In this document: positions 1-7,989 of the stretch, piece after piece | How positions within the stretch are numbered: the stretch's first letter is position 1 | Layout of the letters: every line of letters starts with the position of its first letter | Assembly: GCA_035578905.1 (NCBI GenBank) | Contig: JAQJVL010002676.1 | Location: forward strand, 1 to 64,000 | Length of the DNA stretch: 64,000 nt | Direction: 5' to 3' | Origin: Stictocephala bisonia | Taxonomy: Eukaryota > Arthropoda > Insecta > Hemiptera > Membracidae | The notes under the pieces: generated by a model | What the model was told of the DNA's origin: nothing | The model's database searches: none | What the model saw: only the letters and a program-made list of their open reading frames with translations | Made by a program: the position numbers and the translations under genes

Positions 1-382
1 TTTTATGTTTTTCACTACGGATGTTTAAAGCGGATGTAGTTTTTAACGAATGATTTAAAAGACAATCTTTGTACATTTCATGTCTTAATTGTTTTTTTAT
101 TGCGACTCGGGGGACGCCTTTGGCTACCTTCTTTTCCTCTAGATCATAATTTAAAACGGAGTAGCATTTCGCTCTCAAGCCAATTATAACAGTGTGGTAC
201 TGCTCAAAGTATTACTCGTAGACTTTGCATGTACATTGAAACTGCTAAAGGACTCGGTTATTTACAAAGTAAAATCTAACTAAACGGATAAGTTATGTAC
301 AAATCTTCATATATACAAAGAAACTGTCCAATATTACATTTTCAATATGATACTGTGGTAAATATTTTAGAAATGTTTAACA
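1..382. repeat. Rearranged duplicate of the PolB 3' region
   Basis: Positions 1-187 match 3027-3213 without visible difference; that stretch encodes about residues 1058-1120 of the polymerase on the minus strand and includes its KxY motif. Positions 188-382 match 2467-2661 with one substitution seen (aatctaact versus aatctaacc). The two blocks are in swapped order relative to the intact copy and meet at 187/188 with about 1 bp of shared sequence. This is what a tandem duplication or end-joined concatemer of the segment 2467-3213 would give. The copy runs off the left edge of the window, so more polymerase sequence may lie upstream. Confidence 0.9.
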
Positions 383-573
383 CTCGTACGGTACGTGTAT
401 TTGGATGTGTGTAACACTCTATGGCTGGCTTAAACTCTGTAAGTCCAGGGTGTGAGTAAGGGATATTTTTAGTAACGAGAAAATAAAAAAAAATAAATAA
501 AAGCCCTTTGTAAGTTTTTGCGTCACATTGAAAGGCTTCTCCAAGTAAAGTGGCAGCTAGATTTATAGGGGAT

Positions 574-607
<34 letters not shown>

Positions 608-981
608 TATAAAAAAAGAAACACAAAAATAATACTGGGAGGTAGCAATTTTGTTATGGAGTGGCTATCACCGTAGCTTGCGATGGTTGGGGCAAGTTAC
701 ATTAAAGTAAGTGGGATTATGCCTACTGGGGACACCCACTATAATAAAAAACGCGCCAATGCACAAAGTGCAATGACCCTATACCCCTTGGGTGGTGTGG
801 AAACTTGGGTCAAGACTTGTCTGGACAGGCATTGACTTGATAGTCATGGTCTTGTCTGGGAATGCAAGGACAAGTGTTACGACTCGTGCAGTCTATCATG
901 GCGGGTTGGGCTAAACCGGGTTAAATCAACGTGGGTTAATAAAACCAGGGTTAACACAACGTTGGTTATTAAAGCCCTGGT

Positions 982-1107
982 TTAAACTAACTCGAATAGA
1001 TCAGATGACCCAGGATATACTTTACCGTCAATCAAGATGTTATTTCCTTCAAATTTAACTGACTGTGTACCCATTTTAAATTGTTCGCTTCCTTTATCGA
1101 AAGTGAT
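982..1107 (-). pseudogene. Mirror copy of the coding-like fragment in left palindrome arm
   Basis: The reverse complement of the left arm gives the same 41-residue reading with its stop at 982-984. It follows from the palindrome and is not independent evidence of a gene. Both copies read outward from the central 8-bp array. Confidence 0.35.
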
Positions 1108-1111
1108 CCCA

Positions 1112-1316
1112 AGAAAAACAGAAAAACAGAAAAAAAGAAAAACAGAAAAACAGAAAAACAGAAAAACAGAAAAACGGCCGTTTTTCTGTTTTTCTGTTTT
1201 TCTGTTTTTCTGTTTTTCTGTTTTTCTGTTTTTCTGTTTTTCTGTTTTTCTGTTTTTCTGTTTTTCTGTTTTTCTGTTTTTCTGTTTTTCTTTTTTTCTG
1301 TTTTTCTGTTTTTCTT
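1112..1316. repeat. Palindrome centre: opposed 8-bp tandem arrays around CGGCCG
   Basis: About 8 units of GAAAAACA run up to a central CGGCCG at 1175-1180, followed by about 17 units of the complementary TTTTTCTG. The two sides are mirror images, but the right array is about twice as long. The midpoint of the flanking arms is therefore near 1213, not at CGGCCG, which suggests slippage expansion after the palindrome formed. Lysine-rich or phenylalanine-rich ORFs across it are by-products of the repeat. Confidence 0.9.
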
Positions 1317-1319
1317 GGG

Positions 1320-1445
1320 ATCACTTTCGATAAAGGAAGCGAACAATTTAAAATGGGTACACAGTCAGTTAAATTTGAAGGAAATAACATCTTGATTGAC
1401 GGTAAAGTATATCCTGGGTCATCTGATCTATTCGAGTTAGTTTAA
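1320..1445 (+). pseudogene. Coding-like fragment in right palindrome arm, possible Polinton-type protein tail
   Basis: Read from 1320, this gives 41 residues ending at TAA 1443-1445, with the stretch VKFEGNNILIDGKVYPGSSD in the middle. A methionine codon lies at 1353. The composition is protein-like and unlike the flanking non-coding sequence. From memory the Tyr-x-Gly...Leu-x-Glu-Leu ending recalls a short conserved segment in proteins often encoded beside PolB in Maverick/Polinton-type elements, but this is a recollection and not a search result. The frame stops soon after and the fragment begins at the 8-bp array, so it cannot be a complete gene. Confidence 0.35.
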
Positions 1446-2032
1446 ACCAGGGCTTTAATAACCAACGTTGTGTTAACCCTGGTTTTATTAACCCACGTTG
1501 ATTTAACCCGGTTTAGCCCAACCCGCCATGATAGACTGCACGAGTCGTAACACTTGTCCTTGCATTCCCAGACAAGACCATGACTATCAAGTCAATGCCT
1601 GTCCAGACAAGTCTTGACCCAAGTTTCCACACCACCCAAGGGGTATAGGGTCATTGCACTTTGTGCATTGGCGCGTTTTTTATTATAGTGGGTGTCCCCA
1701 GTAGGCATAATCCCACTTACTTTAATGTAACTTGCCCCAACCATCGCAAGCTACGGTGATAGCCACTCTATAACAAAATTGCTACCTCCCAGTATTATTT
1801 TTGTGTTTCTTTTTTTATATACTTTTTTTTTTTTTTTTGGATCCCCTATAAGTCTAGCTGCCACTTTACTTGGAGAAGCCTTTCAATGTGACGCAAAAAC
1901 TTACAAAGGGCTTTTATTTATTTTTTTTTTATTTTCTCGTTACTAAAAATATCCCTTACTCACACCCTGGACTTACAGAGTTTAAGCCAGCCATAGAGTG
2001 TTACACACATCCAAATACACGTACCGTACGAG

Positions 2033-2823
2033 GGCCCGGACTGCGACTCAAGGTCTTACGGGGATTAGCCCAGCCCCAAGCTGCAGGACTGCCTCAGGTC
2101 TTATGCGTTTTACGGCTGCCTTAGAGAACAGTCGGGCTTTTTTATTGAATTTGGGCCGCCCTCACCTCGATGGTACGGTATTCTATAGAAATTCACACAG
2201 AGCTGGAGATATCCGTTAATAAATTGTAGTTATGTAAACTCACAAAAGTGTCCATATTATAACAGAATTTATTTTACAGATTGTTTTTTAAAGGTTGACG
2301 GTAAAAGAGTTTACTTAAAACTAACTTAACATTACTTACCTGGCGTAGGAGTTACCGTAATTAAGAAGAAGGTTCGTCCAGTACGAGGTTTTTACATTGC
2401 ACTACGGTCGTGTTGAGCCCATCAAATGTTGTAAATTGGGTATCTACGGACATGTTAGTAACCTGTAACAGTGTGGTACTGCTCAAAGTATTACTCGTAG
2501 ACTTTGCATGTACATTGAAACTGCTAAAGGACTCGGTTATTTACAAAGTAAAATCTAACCAAACGGATAAGTTATGTACAAATCTTCATATATACAAAGA
2601 AACTGTCCAATATTACATTTTCAATATGATACTGTGGTAAATATTTTAGAAATGTTTAACAAAGTGCTGATGTAGTGGGATCGACGTCATTAGTGCGATA
2701 AGGATGGATGTGGTGGGGGGAGGGAGTGGTGGTCAGTCAGAGGTTAACGGTTCTGGAAAGACGTTCTGACAGTATGCAATTTTAGTTGTTATTTTATTAA
2801 TTTTTATGTTTGAAGTGTATAGA
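2033..2823. other. Intergenic stretch between palindrome and PolB stop
   Basis: Positions 2033-2230 are GC-richer and unrecognised. Positions 2467-2661 are the parent of the duplicate at 188-382. Positions 2662-2823 hold a GC-rich tract (GGTGGGGGGAGGGAGTGGT near 2713) and, on the minus strand, AATAAA at 2798-2793. That signal lies 26 bp past the polymerase stop and is a plausible polyadenylation signal for the gene. No further gene was recognised here. Confidence 0.6.
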
Positions 2824-5800
2824 TTATTGTTTTTCTGTTTCAAAGTTTATGTTTGAGTTATGGGTGAGTTTTAGTTTTTTATTAATGAAATCATGATCGT
2901 GTTCTAAAGTTCGTTTTTTACTAATTAAATGGTGACCGTATGCTAGTGTATCAATGCCGTTTTCCAAAATGTATCTTTTATCGTCAAAGGGGGAAAGTGA
3001 TAATTTTGAAATATTTTGTGTGTAAATTTTATGTTTTTCACTACGGATGTTTAAAGCGGATGTAGTTTTTAACGAATGATTTAAAAGACAATCTTTGTAC
3101 ATTTCATGTCTTAATTGTTTTTTTATTGCGACTCGGGGGACGCCTTTGGCTACCTTCTTTTCCTCTAGATCATAATTTAAAACGGAGTAGCATTTCGCTC
3201 TCAAGCCAATTATTTCTTTAGCAGGTTTTGAATTTAGTTCGTCTTTAAATTTTCCTAACACTTTTTTGTTTTCTACACTATAACATTGGTGGCTAGGTGG
3301 ATAGTCGGACGTGTCAAAAAGGTATAATTCGTTTTTCATATCTGCGTAAACGTCGGGAGTATATATGTTGTAGAATAGTGAGTCTGTGTCAGTCATACAA
3401 AGTTTTATGTTTTTCCCATACTTTGCAATTGCCCAGTTGTAGTGAAAGTTGTACATTATTAATTTTGAAATTTCCAATAATGTAAATCCAACATAAATGG
3501 GTCTGTTTAAAAAGATCGTTTGTTTTTTCAAAGCCAATCCCGCGATATCTTTATTGTATGCGAAAAATGTTTTAAGTCTGGGACTAGCTGTCCATTTGAC
3601 CAATTGTTTTTCGTTATTTACAAGTTTAAAGTCTATCCTAGATCTTAAATTTTCCAAACTCTTTCCATATGTTGCATTATTCATTAATTTAAAAAAATCT
3701 TTTTCAAAGTTATTTTTGGCGCATTTTCTTTTCTCTGTATTAAAGTTGATAAATGGGGCTAACCAGGCAGACTGTTTAAAACTTAGAGCTCTGTGAATTT
3801 TGGTTAGTACAAGTCCAAGTTGTAAGTAAAGTTTTAGAGTCTTGTAGTGTACAACGTACTTGGTTTTGTCACACAGTGTGGTTAGTAGTTTTTCAGTCTT
3901 GGGCGGTTTGTAGTCAAGTTCATGAAGTAGGTCCTTACAGTAGGGGGAAAGCATGTCATATGTCACCATGTTTCGTTCGGGGGCTAGTGGGAAGTCTGAG
4001 TGTAAGTCGTGTAAATGGTCAGGGTAGTGTAAGTCAACCTCTAAAATGTAACCTGTGTCAGAGTCGTCGGGTACGTCTGTAATGTCAATGTTTCGGGGGT
4101 CTATCCATTTGAAATCAGACTCTGGGAGTCTATCAGACATACTGGTTCCGTACAAATTGTTACAGTCAAGATAAAGGAGATAGTTGGTTGGTTTTGTGTT
4201 GTCAAAGTGTGGTAAGTAAGGGTTGTTAGCTTGGGCGTACCGGTTGGGTATCATGGAGACACCGCCCCGGATACCAGACTCGACAAAGAGGTGTTGGTCT
4301 ATGTCAGTGAGTAGTTCAAGACGTATGTCTGTCATTTTTAACATGGAATTCCATGCCAGTCCGGGGGCAGAGTAGACGTTACAAGGGTCAATCCCGTAGT
4401 AAGTCATACTGGTCGTCCTAAAATTTTCAAACACGTCGGCAAGTAATAGTACGTCTGTGAGTAAGTACAAGTCGTGATAATGTTTCATAGTGGTCATATT
4501 AAAGGCTGTCCACACAGTTTGTGCATGGGTATAGTCGTCATCTGAAATAGGTGTTTGTGTCAGGTCATTGAAGAACGCCTCCTTGGGAGGAAGTTCAGTA
4601 TCGTTAAATTTTGATTCGTCTGTCATGTAAGTATAGGGAAAGACGCCTTTGCGTAGTAGTAAGTCTGTGTTGGTCATACACTGCCCTAAAATTTTGAATT
4701 TTGATGTCCCGTCAGAAACTAAGTTGGACACGAGTGTGTCCAAAGAAGCGTTAAGGAATTGTAGTGAGTCCAAAAATCGTAAAGATTCAAGGGTGACTGA
4801 AATGTACCGCTCACTGGTTGTAGCGATACATGACAGTTTTTCTTTTTTGAATTTACCTAACCCTTGGATCAAGTGGTGGCAGTCATAACCTCTGAGGTTA
4901 TGGAAAAAGACTGGAATATGATCGGGAACTGTATAGTTTAGATTGCATGAATTGTGGGCGGGTCCCAAGAACTGCCCCGTTAGGTTATTATGGTTGGCCA
5001 CTTTGTCTCCGTCTAAAGGTTTTTTACAAAGGTGGCAGGTGGTAGCATTTTGGAAAATAATTTTGTCTTGCGGAGACATATTGATAGGAATGTTTTTATG
5101 AATAATTGGTAAGAGCTCTTTAGACTCCTCAATCAAAGAATTTAGAAAAGTATCTACAACATCGGGGCCACTATAGACTTTAGGTTGTTTTACTGGTTTT
5201 TCATTACTGTCAATGATTACATAGCAAAAACCAGAGGGGACGTGATGGGCAGTGTTGGTCGTGTGTGAAGTAGATGGGTCGTTAATTGAAGTAGGGATAG
5301 GTACAACAAAACTTTCAAAGTCACAATAGATGGTAAAAGGGACTTTATGAGTAAGAGTAAAGTTTTTAAAGGACATGTATTTTTTGTCATCAGTAGGAAG
5401 TCTGGTCTTTTGTGCACCATGTGGTGAACACAAAGGTAAGTGGTTAGTAAGTAAGTCTTGGCTAGAAAATCTGTGTAGGCAGTAGTCACAGTAGAACCTA
5501 ACACCGTCGTGTTTAGTCAAGTGGGTTAAAAGTCGGGACAAGTTAGTGATCAGACAGTAGTGGGAGGTGGTGTCAGTAGTCAAAAGTAACAGGTTTACAT
5601 GGTGAGCTCTAAATTTTTCTTTTGTTATACGTAAAGGATAAATTTCGTCTTTTTCGAATCCAAATACATTTACAGATAAAGCAGGGTTCAATTTTTCAAA
5701 TTTATCTAAATCGGTAATTTTGACAGGATAGCTAATCCCAGACATGTTTATATTATGTTCCAAGGATTTATAATAACTTACTCGTCTATTTCGGTCAGGG

Positions 5801-6387
5801 TACAATTGGGCAAGTACAGAGTACAGGAAACATTTTTGATCGTCGTTCTTAATATTTACAATTCCCTTAGTAGGGTGAGAAATGTTTTTCGGGGTGGGTA
5901 TGAAAGAAGAGGCGTAGAGAGGTTGAAATTTTACAATAAACAAATCGAGTCGTAAAACATTTTCTATTACCCACCCACTACCTTGACTTACCCACTTAGC
6001 CACGCTTTCTAAAATTTTGTCTGTAGCTTCAGAGTATTGTACATCTAGAGAATCGGAAGGTAGCAAAGGACGGGTTTTACCGTGAAAGAATGGTGTTGTT
6101 GTGATTTCTTCGTTGTTAACAATTTTGGAAAATTTAATTTGTACCGCAAGGTACCATTTAACTCCCCCGAGCCTGTTTAGGTGGTTATTTATTTCGGAAA
6201 TAATTTTATTTTTATGTTCCGTCAGAACGGTAAGAAGGTCGGAACCGGAAGTACTAAACCGACGGGAAATGGTTACAAGGTTGCGGTTTATGGCGTAGGA
6301 TTCCATCTTTGATAATATTGAAACAAAATTAAATGATATTAATAGTAATTCAAATCGAATTAAAAGCTCAAAAGCAAGGGTATTCAA
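2824..6387 (-). CDS. polB: Protein-primed family-B DNA polymerase (Maverick/Polinton-adintovirus type)
   Basis: A single uninterrupted ORF of 1187 aa. Seen in order: an N-terminal region with the 'KGIVNIKNDDQKCFLYS' block (174-190) found upstream of the polymerase in this family; a C2HC finger (C300, C303, H316, C320); Exo I D356-x-E358; an HNH-like Cys/His cluster (C451, C454, H466, H478, C481); Exo II Y501-D502; Exo III Y641...D645; Pol A D741...L745-Y746; Pol B K900...N904...Y907-G908; Pol C D1000-T1001-D1002; and K1065-x-Y1067. All recognisable exonuclease and polymerase residues are present, so it may encode an active enzyme that starts synthesis from a terminal protein. The true start may be M28 (ATG ending at 6306), because residues 1-27 are hydrophobic and unlike the rest. 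AATAAA lies 26 bp after the stop. No capsid, ATPase or integrase gene lies nearby, so this is either a remnant or a minimal element. Confidence 0.93.
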   Translation of the reverse strand: MNTLAFELLIRFELLLISFNFVSILSKMESYAINRNLVTISRRFSTSGSDLLTVLTEHKNKIISEINNHLNRLGGVKWYLAVQIKFSKIVNNEEITTTPFFHGKTRPLLPSDSLDVQYSEATDKILESVAKWVSQGSGWVIENVLRLDLFIVKFQPLYASSFIPTPKNISHPTKGIVNIKNDDQKCFLYSVLAQLYPDRNRRVSYYKSLEHNINMSGISYPVKITDLDKFEKLNPALSVNVFGFEKDEIYPLRITKEKFRAHHVNLLLLTTDTTSHYCLITNLSRLLTHLTKHDGVRFYCDYCLHRFSSQDLLTNHLPLCSPHGAQKTRLPTDDKKYMSFKNFTLTHKVPFTIYCDFESFVVPIPTSINDPSTSHTTNTAHHVPSGFCYVIIDSNEKPVKQPKVYSGPDVVDTFLNSLIEESKELLPIIHKNIPINMSPQDKIIFQNATTCHLCKKPLDGDKVANHNNLTGQFLGPAHNSCNLNYTVPDHIPVFFHNLRGYDCHHLIQGLGKFKKEKLSCIATTSERYISVTLESLRFLDSLQFLNASLDTLVSNLVSDGTSKFKILGQCMTNTDLLLRKGVFPYTYMTDESKFNDTELPPKEAFFNDLTQTPISDDDYTHAQTVWTAFNMTTMKHYHDLYLLTDVLLLADVFENFRTTSMTYYGIDPCNVYSAPGLAWNSMLKMTDIRLELLTDIDQHLFVESGIRGGVSMIPNRYAQANNPYLPHFDNTKPTNYLLYLDCNNLYGTSMSDRLPESDFKWIDPRNIDITDVPDDSDTGYILEVDLHYPDHLHDLHSDFPLAPERNMVTYDMLSPYCKDLLHELDYKPPKTEKLLTTLCDKTKYVVHYKTLKLYLQLGLVLTKIHRALSFKQSAWLAPFINFNTEKRKCAKNNFEKDFFKLMNNATYGKSLENLRSRIDFKLVNNEKQLVKWTASPRLKTFFAYNKDIAGLALKKQTIFLNRPIYVGFTLLEISKLIMYNFHYNWAIAKYGKNIKLCMTDTDSLFYNIYTPDVYADMKNELYLFDTSDYPPSHQCYSVENKKVLGKFKDELNSKPAKEIIGLRAKCYSVLNYDLEEKKVAKGVPRVAIKKQLRHEMYKDCLLNHSLKTTSALNIRSEKHKIYTQNISKLSLSPFDDKRYILENGIDTLAYGHHLISKKRTLEHDHDFINKKLKLTHNSNINFETEKQ

Positions 6388-6439
6388 ACTTTAGTCAATC
6401 AAACGTAAGGACTAATTATACTGTATACGGGACTTACTC

Positions 6440-6789
6440 TTGGTATATCACTTTCGAAATACCGTACAGAGAACGGTGTCCAAAATATAATAAAGAGTTA
6501 AAGTATTACTGATATCGAGTGGGAGCAAAGTGAAGGTACGTCTGATCGGCGCGAGCGCAAGAGCAGAAGTGAGAAATATTTATTGTGTTGGTCGGTTAAA
6601 TAGGGGTGGTAGCCAATCGGGACGTAGCGATTGGATATCGATTGGATAGCGATTGGTATATCACTTTCAAAATACCGTACAGAGAACGGTGTCCAAAATA
6701 TAATAAAGAGTTAAAGTATTACTGATATCGAGTGGGAGCAAAGTGAAGGTACATCTGATCGGCGCGAGCGCAAGAGCAGAAGTGAGAAA
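6440..6789. repeat. 137-bp direct repeat pair upstream of PolB
   Basis: 6440-6576 and 6653-6789 are nearly identical direct copies, 213 bp apart, starting TTGGTATATCACTTTC and ending CAGAAGTGAGAAA. Differences are few (for example tttcGaaat versus tttcAaaat, acGtctg versus acAtctg). The spacer carries a short internal series of gATTGGATAtcg-like repeats. The pair lies 53 bp upstream of the PolB ATG, so it could be promoter or terminus material of the element. CpG content is higher than in the surrounding DNA. Confidence 0.9.
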
Positions 6790-6910
6790 GATTACGTGTG
6801 AGGGAGGCAACCAATCAGAGCGTAGCATTTGGGTGCGCGCCAGACCAGTAGCCGACAGGTGAAGAGCGTACGAAGGTAGCCGACAGTCACCGGAAGTACC
6901 CGAAGGTATT

Positions 6911-6997
6911 CTCCGAAACAATCAATAACGCTTGGATCCGGCAGGTGGCTTCCCCACTCTCCGAAACAATCAATAACGCTTGGATCCGGCAGGTGGC
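6911..6997. repeat. Two 39-bp direct repeats with GGATCCGG core
   Basis: 6911-6949 and 6959-6997 are identical copies starting CTCCGAAACAATCAATAACG and ending GGCAGGTGGC, separated by 9 bp. Each includes CTTGGATCCGG, which links them to the CATCTTGGATCC motifs at 7247-7940. Confidence 0.9.
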
Positions 6998-7041
6998 CGC
7001 CGCCGTCTTGGGTCCGGGGCCGCCGTCTTGGACAAAAAATC

Positions 7042-7641
7042 ATTTTATATAGTATAGCTAAGCTAAGAGTGTATTTTATATAGTATAACATGGTAAAAGT
7101 TAGGTTAAGAGTGTATTTTATATAGTATGACGTGGTAAATGTTAGGTTAAGAGTGTATTTTATATAGTATAACAAGGGAATTTGGAGGGAAATGTGAGGT
7201 TAGGAAAAGTGAGGTTAGAAAATTTGGCGGGAAACATGGGCGCCACCATCTTGGATGACGTCACAAAAAAATGGACCAATCAGAGTATAGATTTACTATA
7301 GAGTATAAGAGAAAATAATGCATTTTATATAGTATAACAAGGCTAATAGTGTATTTTATATAGTACAAAAAGGGAATTTTGAGGGAAATTTGGGAATTTG
7401 AGGGAAATTTTGGGAGGGAATTTTCCCACGGGGTACCGAGTCTGAGTTGGCGCGGGAGGGAAAAGACGCCTTATTGGATAAAAAAAAAGTTCATTTTATA
7501 TAGTATAGCTAGGCTAAGAGTGTATTTTATATAGTATAACATTGTAAAAGTTTGGTTAAGAGTGTATTTTATATAGTATGATGTGAGAAAAAAGTTCATT
7601 TTATATAGTATAACAAGGTTAATAGTGTATTTTATATAGTA
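7042..7641. repeat. Eleven-copy ATTTTATATAGTA array
   Basis: ATTTTATATAGTA starts at 7042, 7073, 7115, 7157, 7322, 7353, 7493, 7524, 7565, 7598 and 7629. Spacings are strongly quantised: 31, 42, 42, 165, 31, 140, 31, 41, 33 and 31 bp. Longer blocks are duplicated too (7027-7170 with 7480-7580; 7315-7430 with 7590-7690). Purine-rich gGGAATTTtgaGGGAAaTTT stretches alternate with the AT motif. Each copy contains a TATA-like core. It lies upstream of PolB and could be a binding-site array or simply a local tandem repeat. Confidence 0.85.
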
Positions 7642-7940
7642 CAAAAAGGGAATTTTGAGGGAATTTTGGGAATTTTGGGAGGGAAAATTCCCAACAGGTT
7701 GGCAGGAATGGGGGCAGCCATCTTGGATCCGGGACCACCATCTTGGATCCGGTCACGTGACCTTCCCCCTCCACCGACTCTTCATTTGGCGAAAACTCAT
7801 CATGGGGCGGCGTGAACTCCCCACTATCCCTCTACTGCCACCACCATCAAAATCAATCAAAATCAAATCAAAGTCAATCAAAGTATCGATTAAGGTCACG
7901 TGACCCGAAGGTACCCGAACATGGTCGTCATCTTGGATCC
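7247..7940. promoter_or_regulatory. Repeated CATCTTGGAT(CC) motifs with CACGTGACC and TGACGTCA-type sites
   Basis: CATCTTGGAT occurs at 7247, 7719, 7739 and 7929, the last three extended to CATCTTGGATCCGG. Related GTCTTGG forms occur at 7004-7030. The contexts gCCACCATCTTGG and gcagCCATCTTGG match the generic YY1-type CCAT core. TCACGTGACC sits at 7754 and 7896, and ATGACGTCAC at 7255. A CCAAT box (GGACCAATCAGAG) is at 7273. This density of known animal factor-site words is unusual for the window and fits a viral or mobile-element control region, but no function is shown by sequence alone. Confidence 0.45.
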
Positions 7941-7989
7941 GGGAGCCGAAGATAGCTGAAGAGACCTGAAAATAGCAAAGTGAGTCTAA

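Larger units (their letters stand above)
383..2032. repeat. 1.65-kb near-perfect palindrome
   Basis: The sequence from 383 rightwards is the reverse complement of the sequence ending at 2032. Differences seen are a homopolymer length change (30 A at 575-604 versus 16 T at 1823-1838), a one-base indel beside it, and two substitutions (near 551/1853 and 658/1770). Arms are roughly 800 bp. The left end abuts the duplicated block exactly where the intact copy continues at 2662, so the palindrome was inserted or recombined there. It could be two fused terminal inverted repeats, a foldback element, or a read or assembly inversion artefact. Each arm carries the same short coding-like fragment, listed separately. 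Confidence 0.9.

Noticed and set aside
1032..1395. Overlapping ORFs of about 100 codons on both strands in the palindrome centre
   Set aside because: They are created by the 8-bp TTTTTCTG/GAAAAACA arrays; residues are a simple Lys-Asn-Arg-Thr-Glu or Phe-Cys-Ser repeat.
2325..2345. Minus-strand CCAGGTAAGTAATG, a good-looking splice donor
   Set aside because: No matching acceptor or coding exon upstream; single splice-site matches are common by chance.
2704..2769. Short frame ending in NGSGKTF, reminiscent of an ATPase Walker A
   Set aside because: The spacing does not fit GxxxxGK[ST], the frame stops two codons later, and no other ATPase motif follows.
6792..7175. 127-codon minus-strand ORF with YYIKYTLNLT repeats
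   Set aside because: It is the translation of the ATTTTATATAGTA array and adjoining repeats, not a protein gene.
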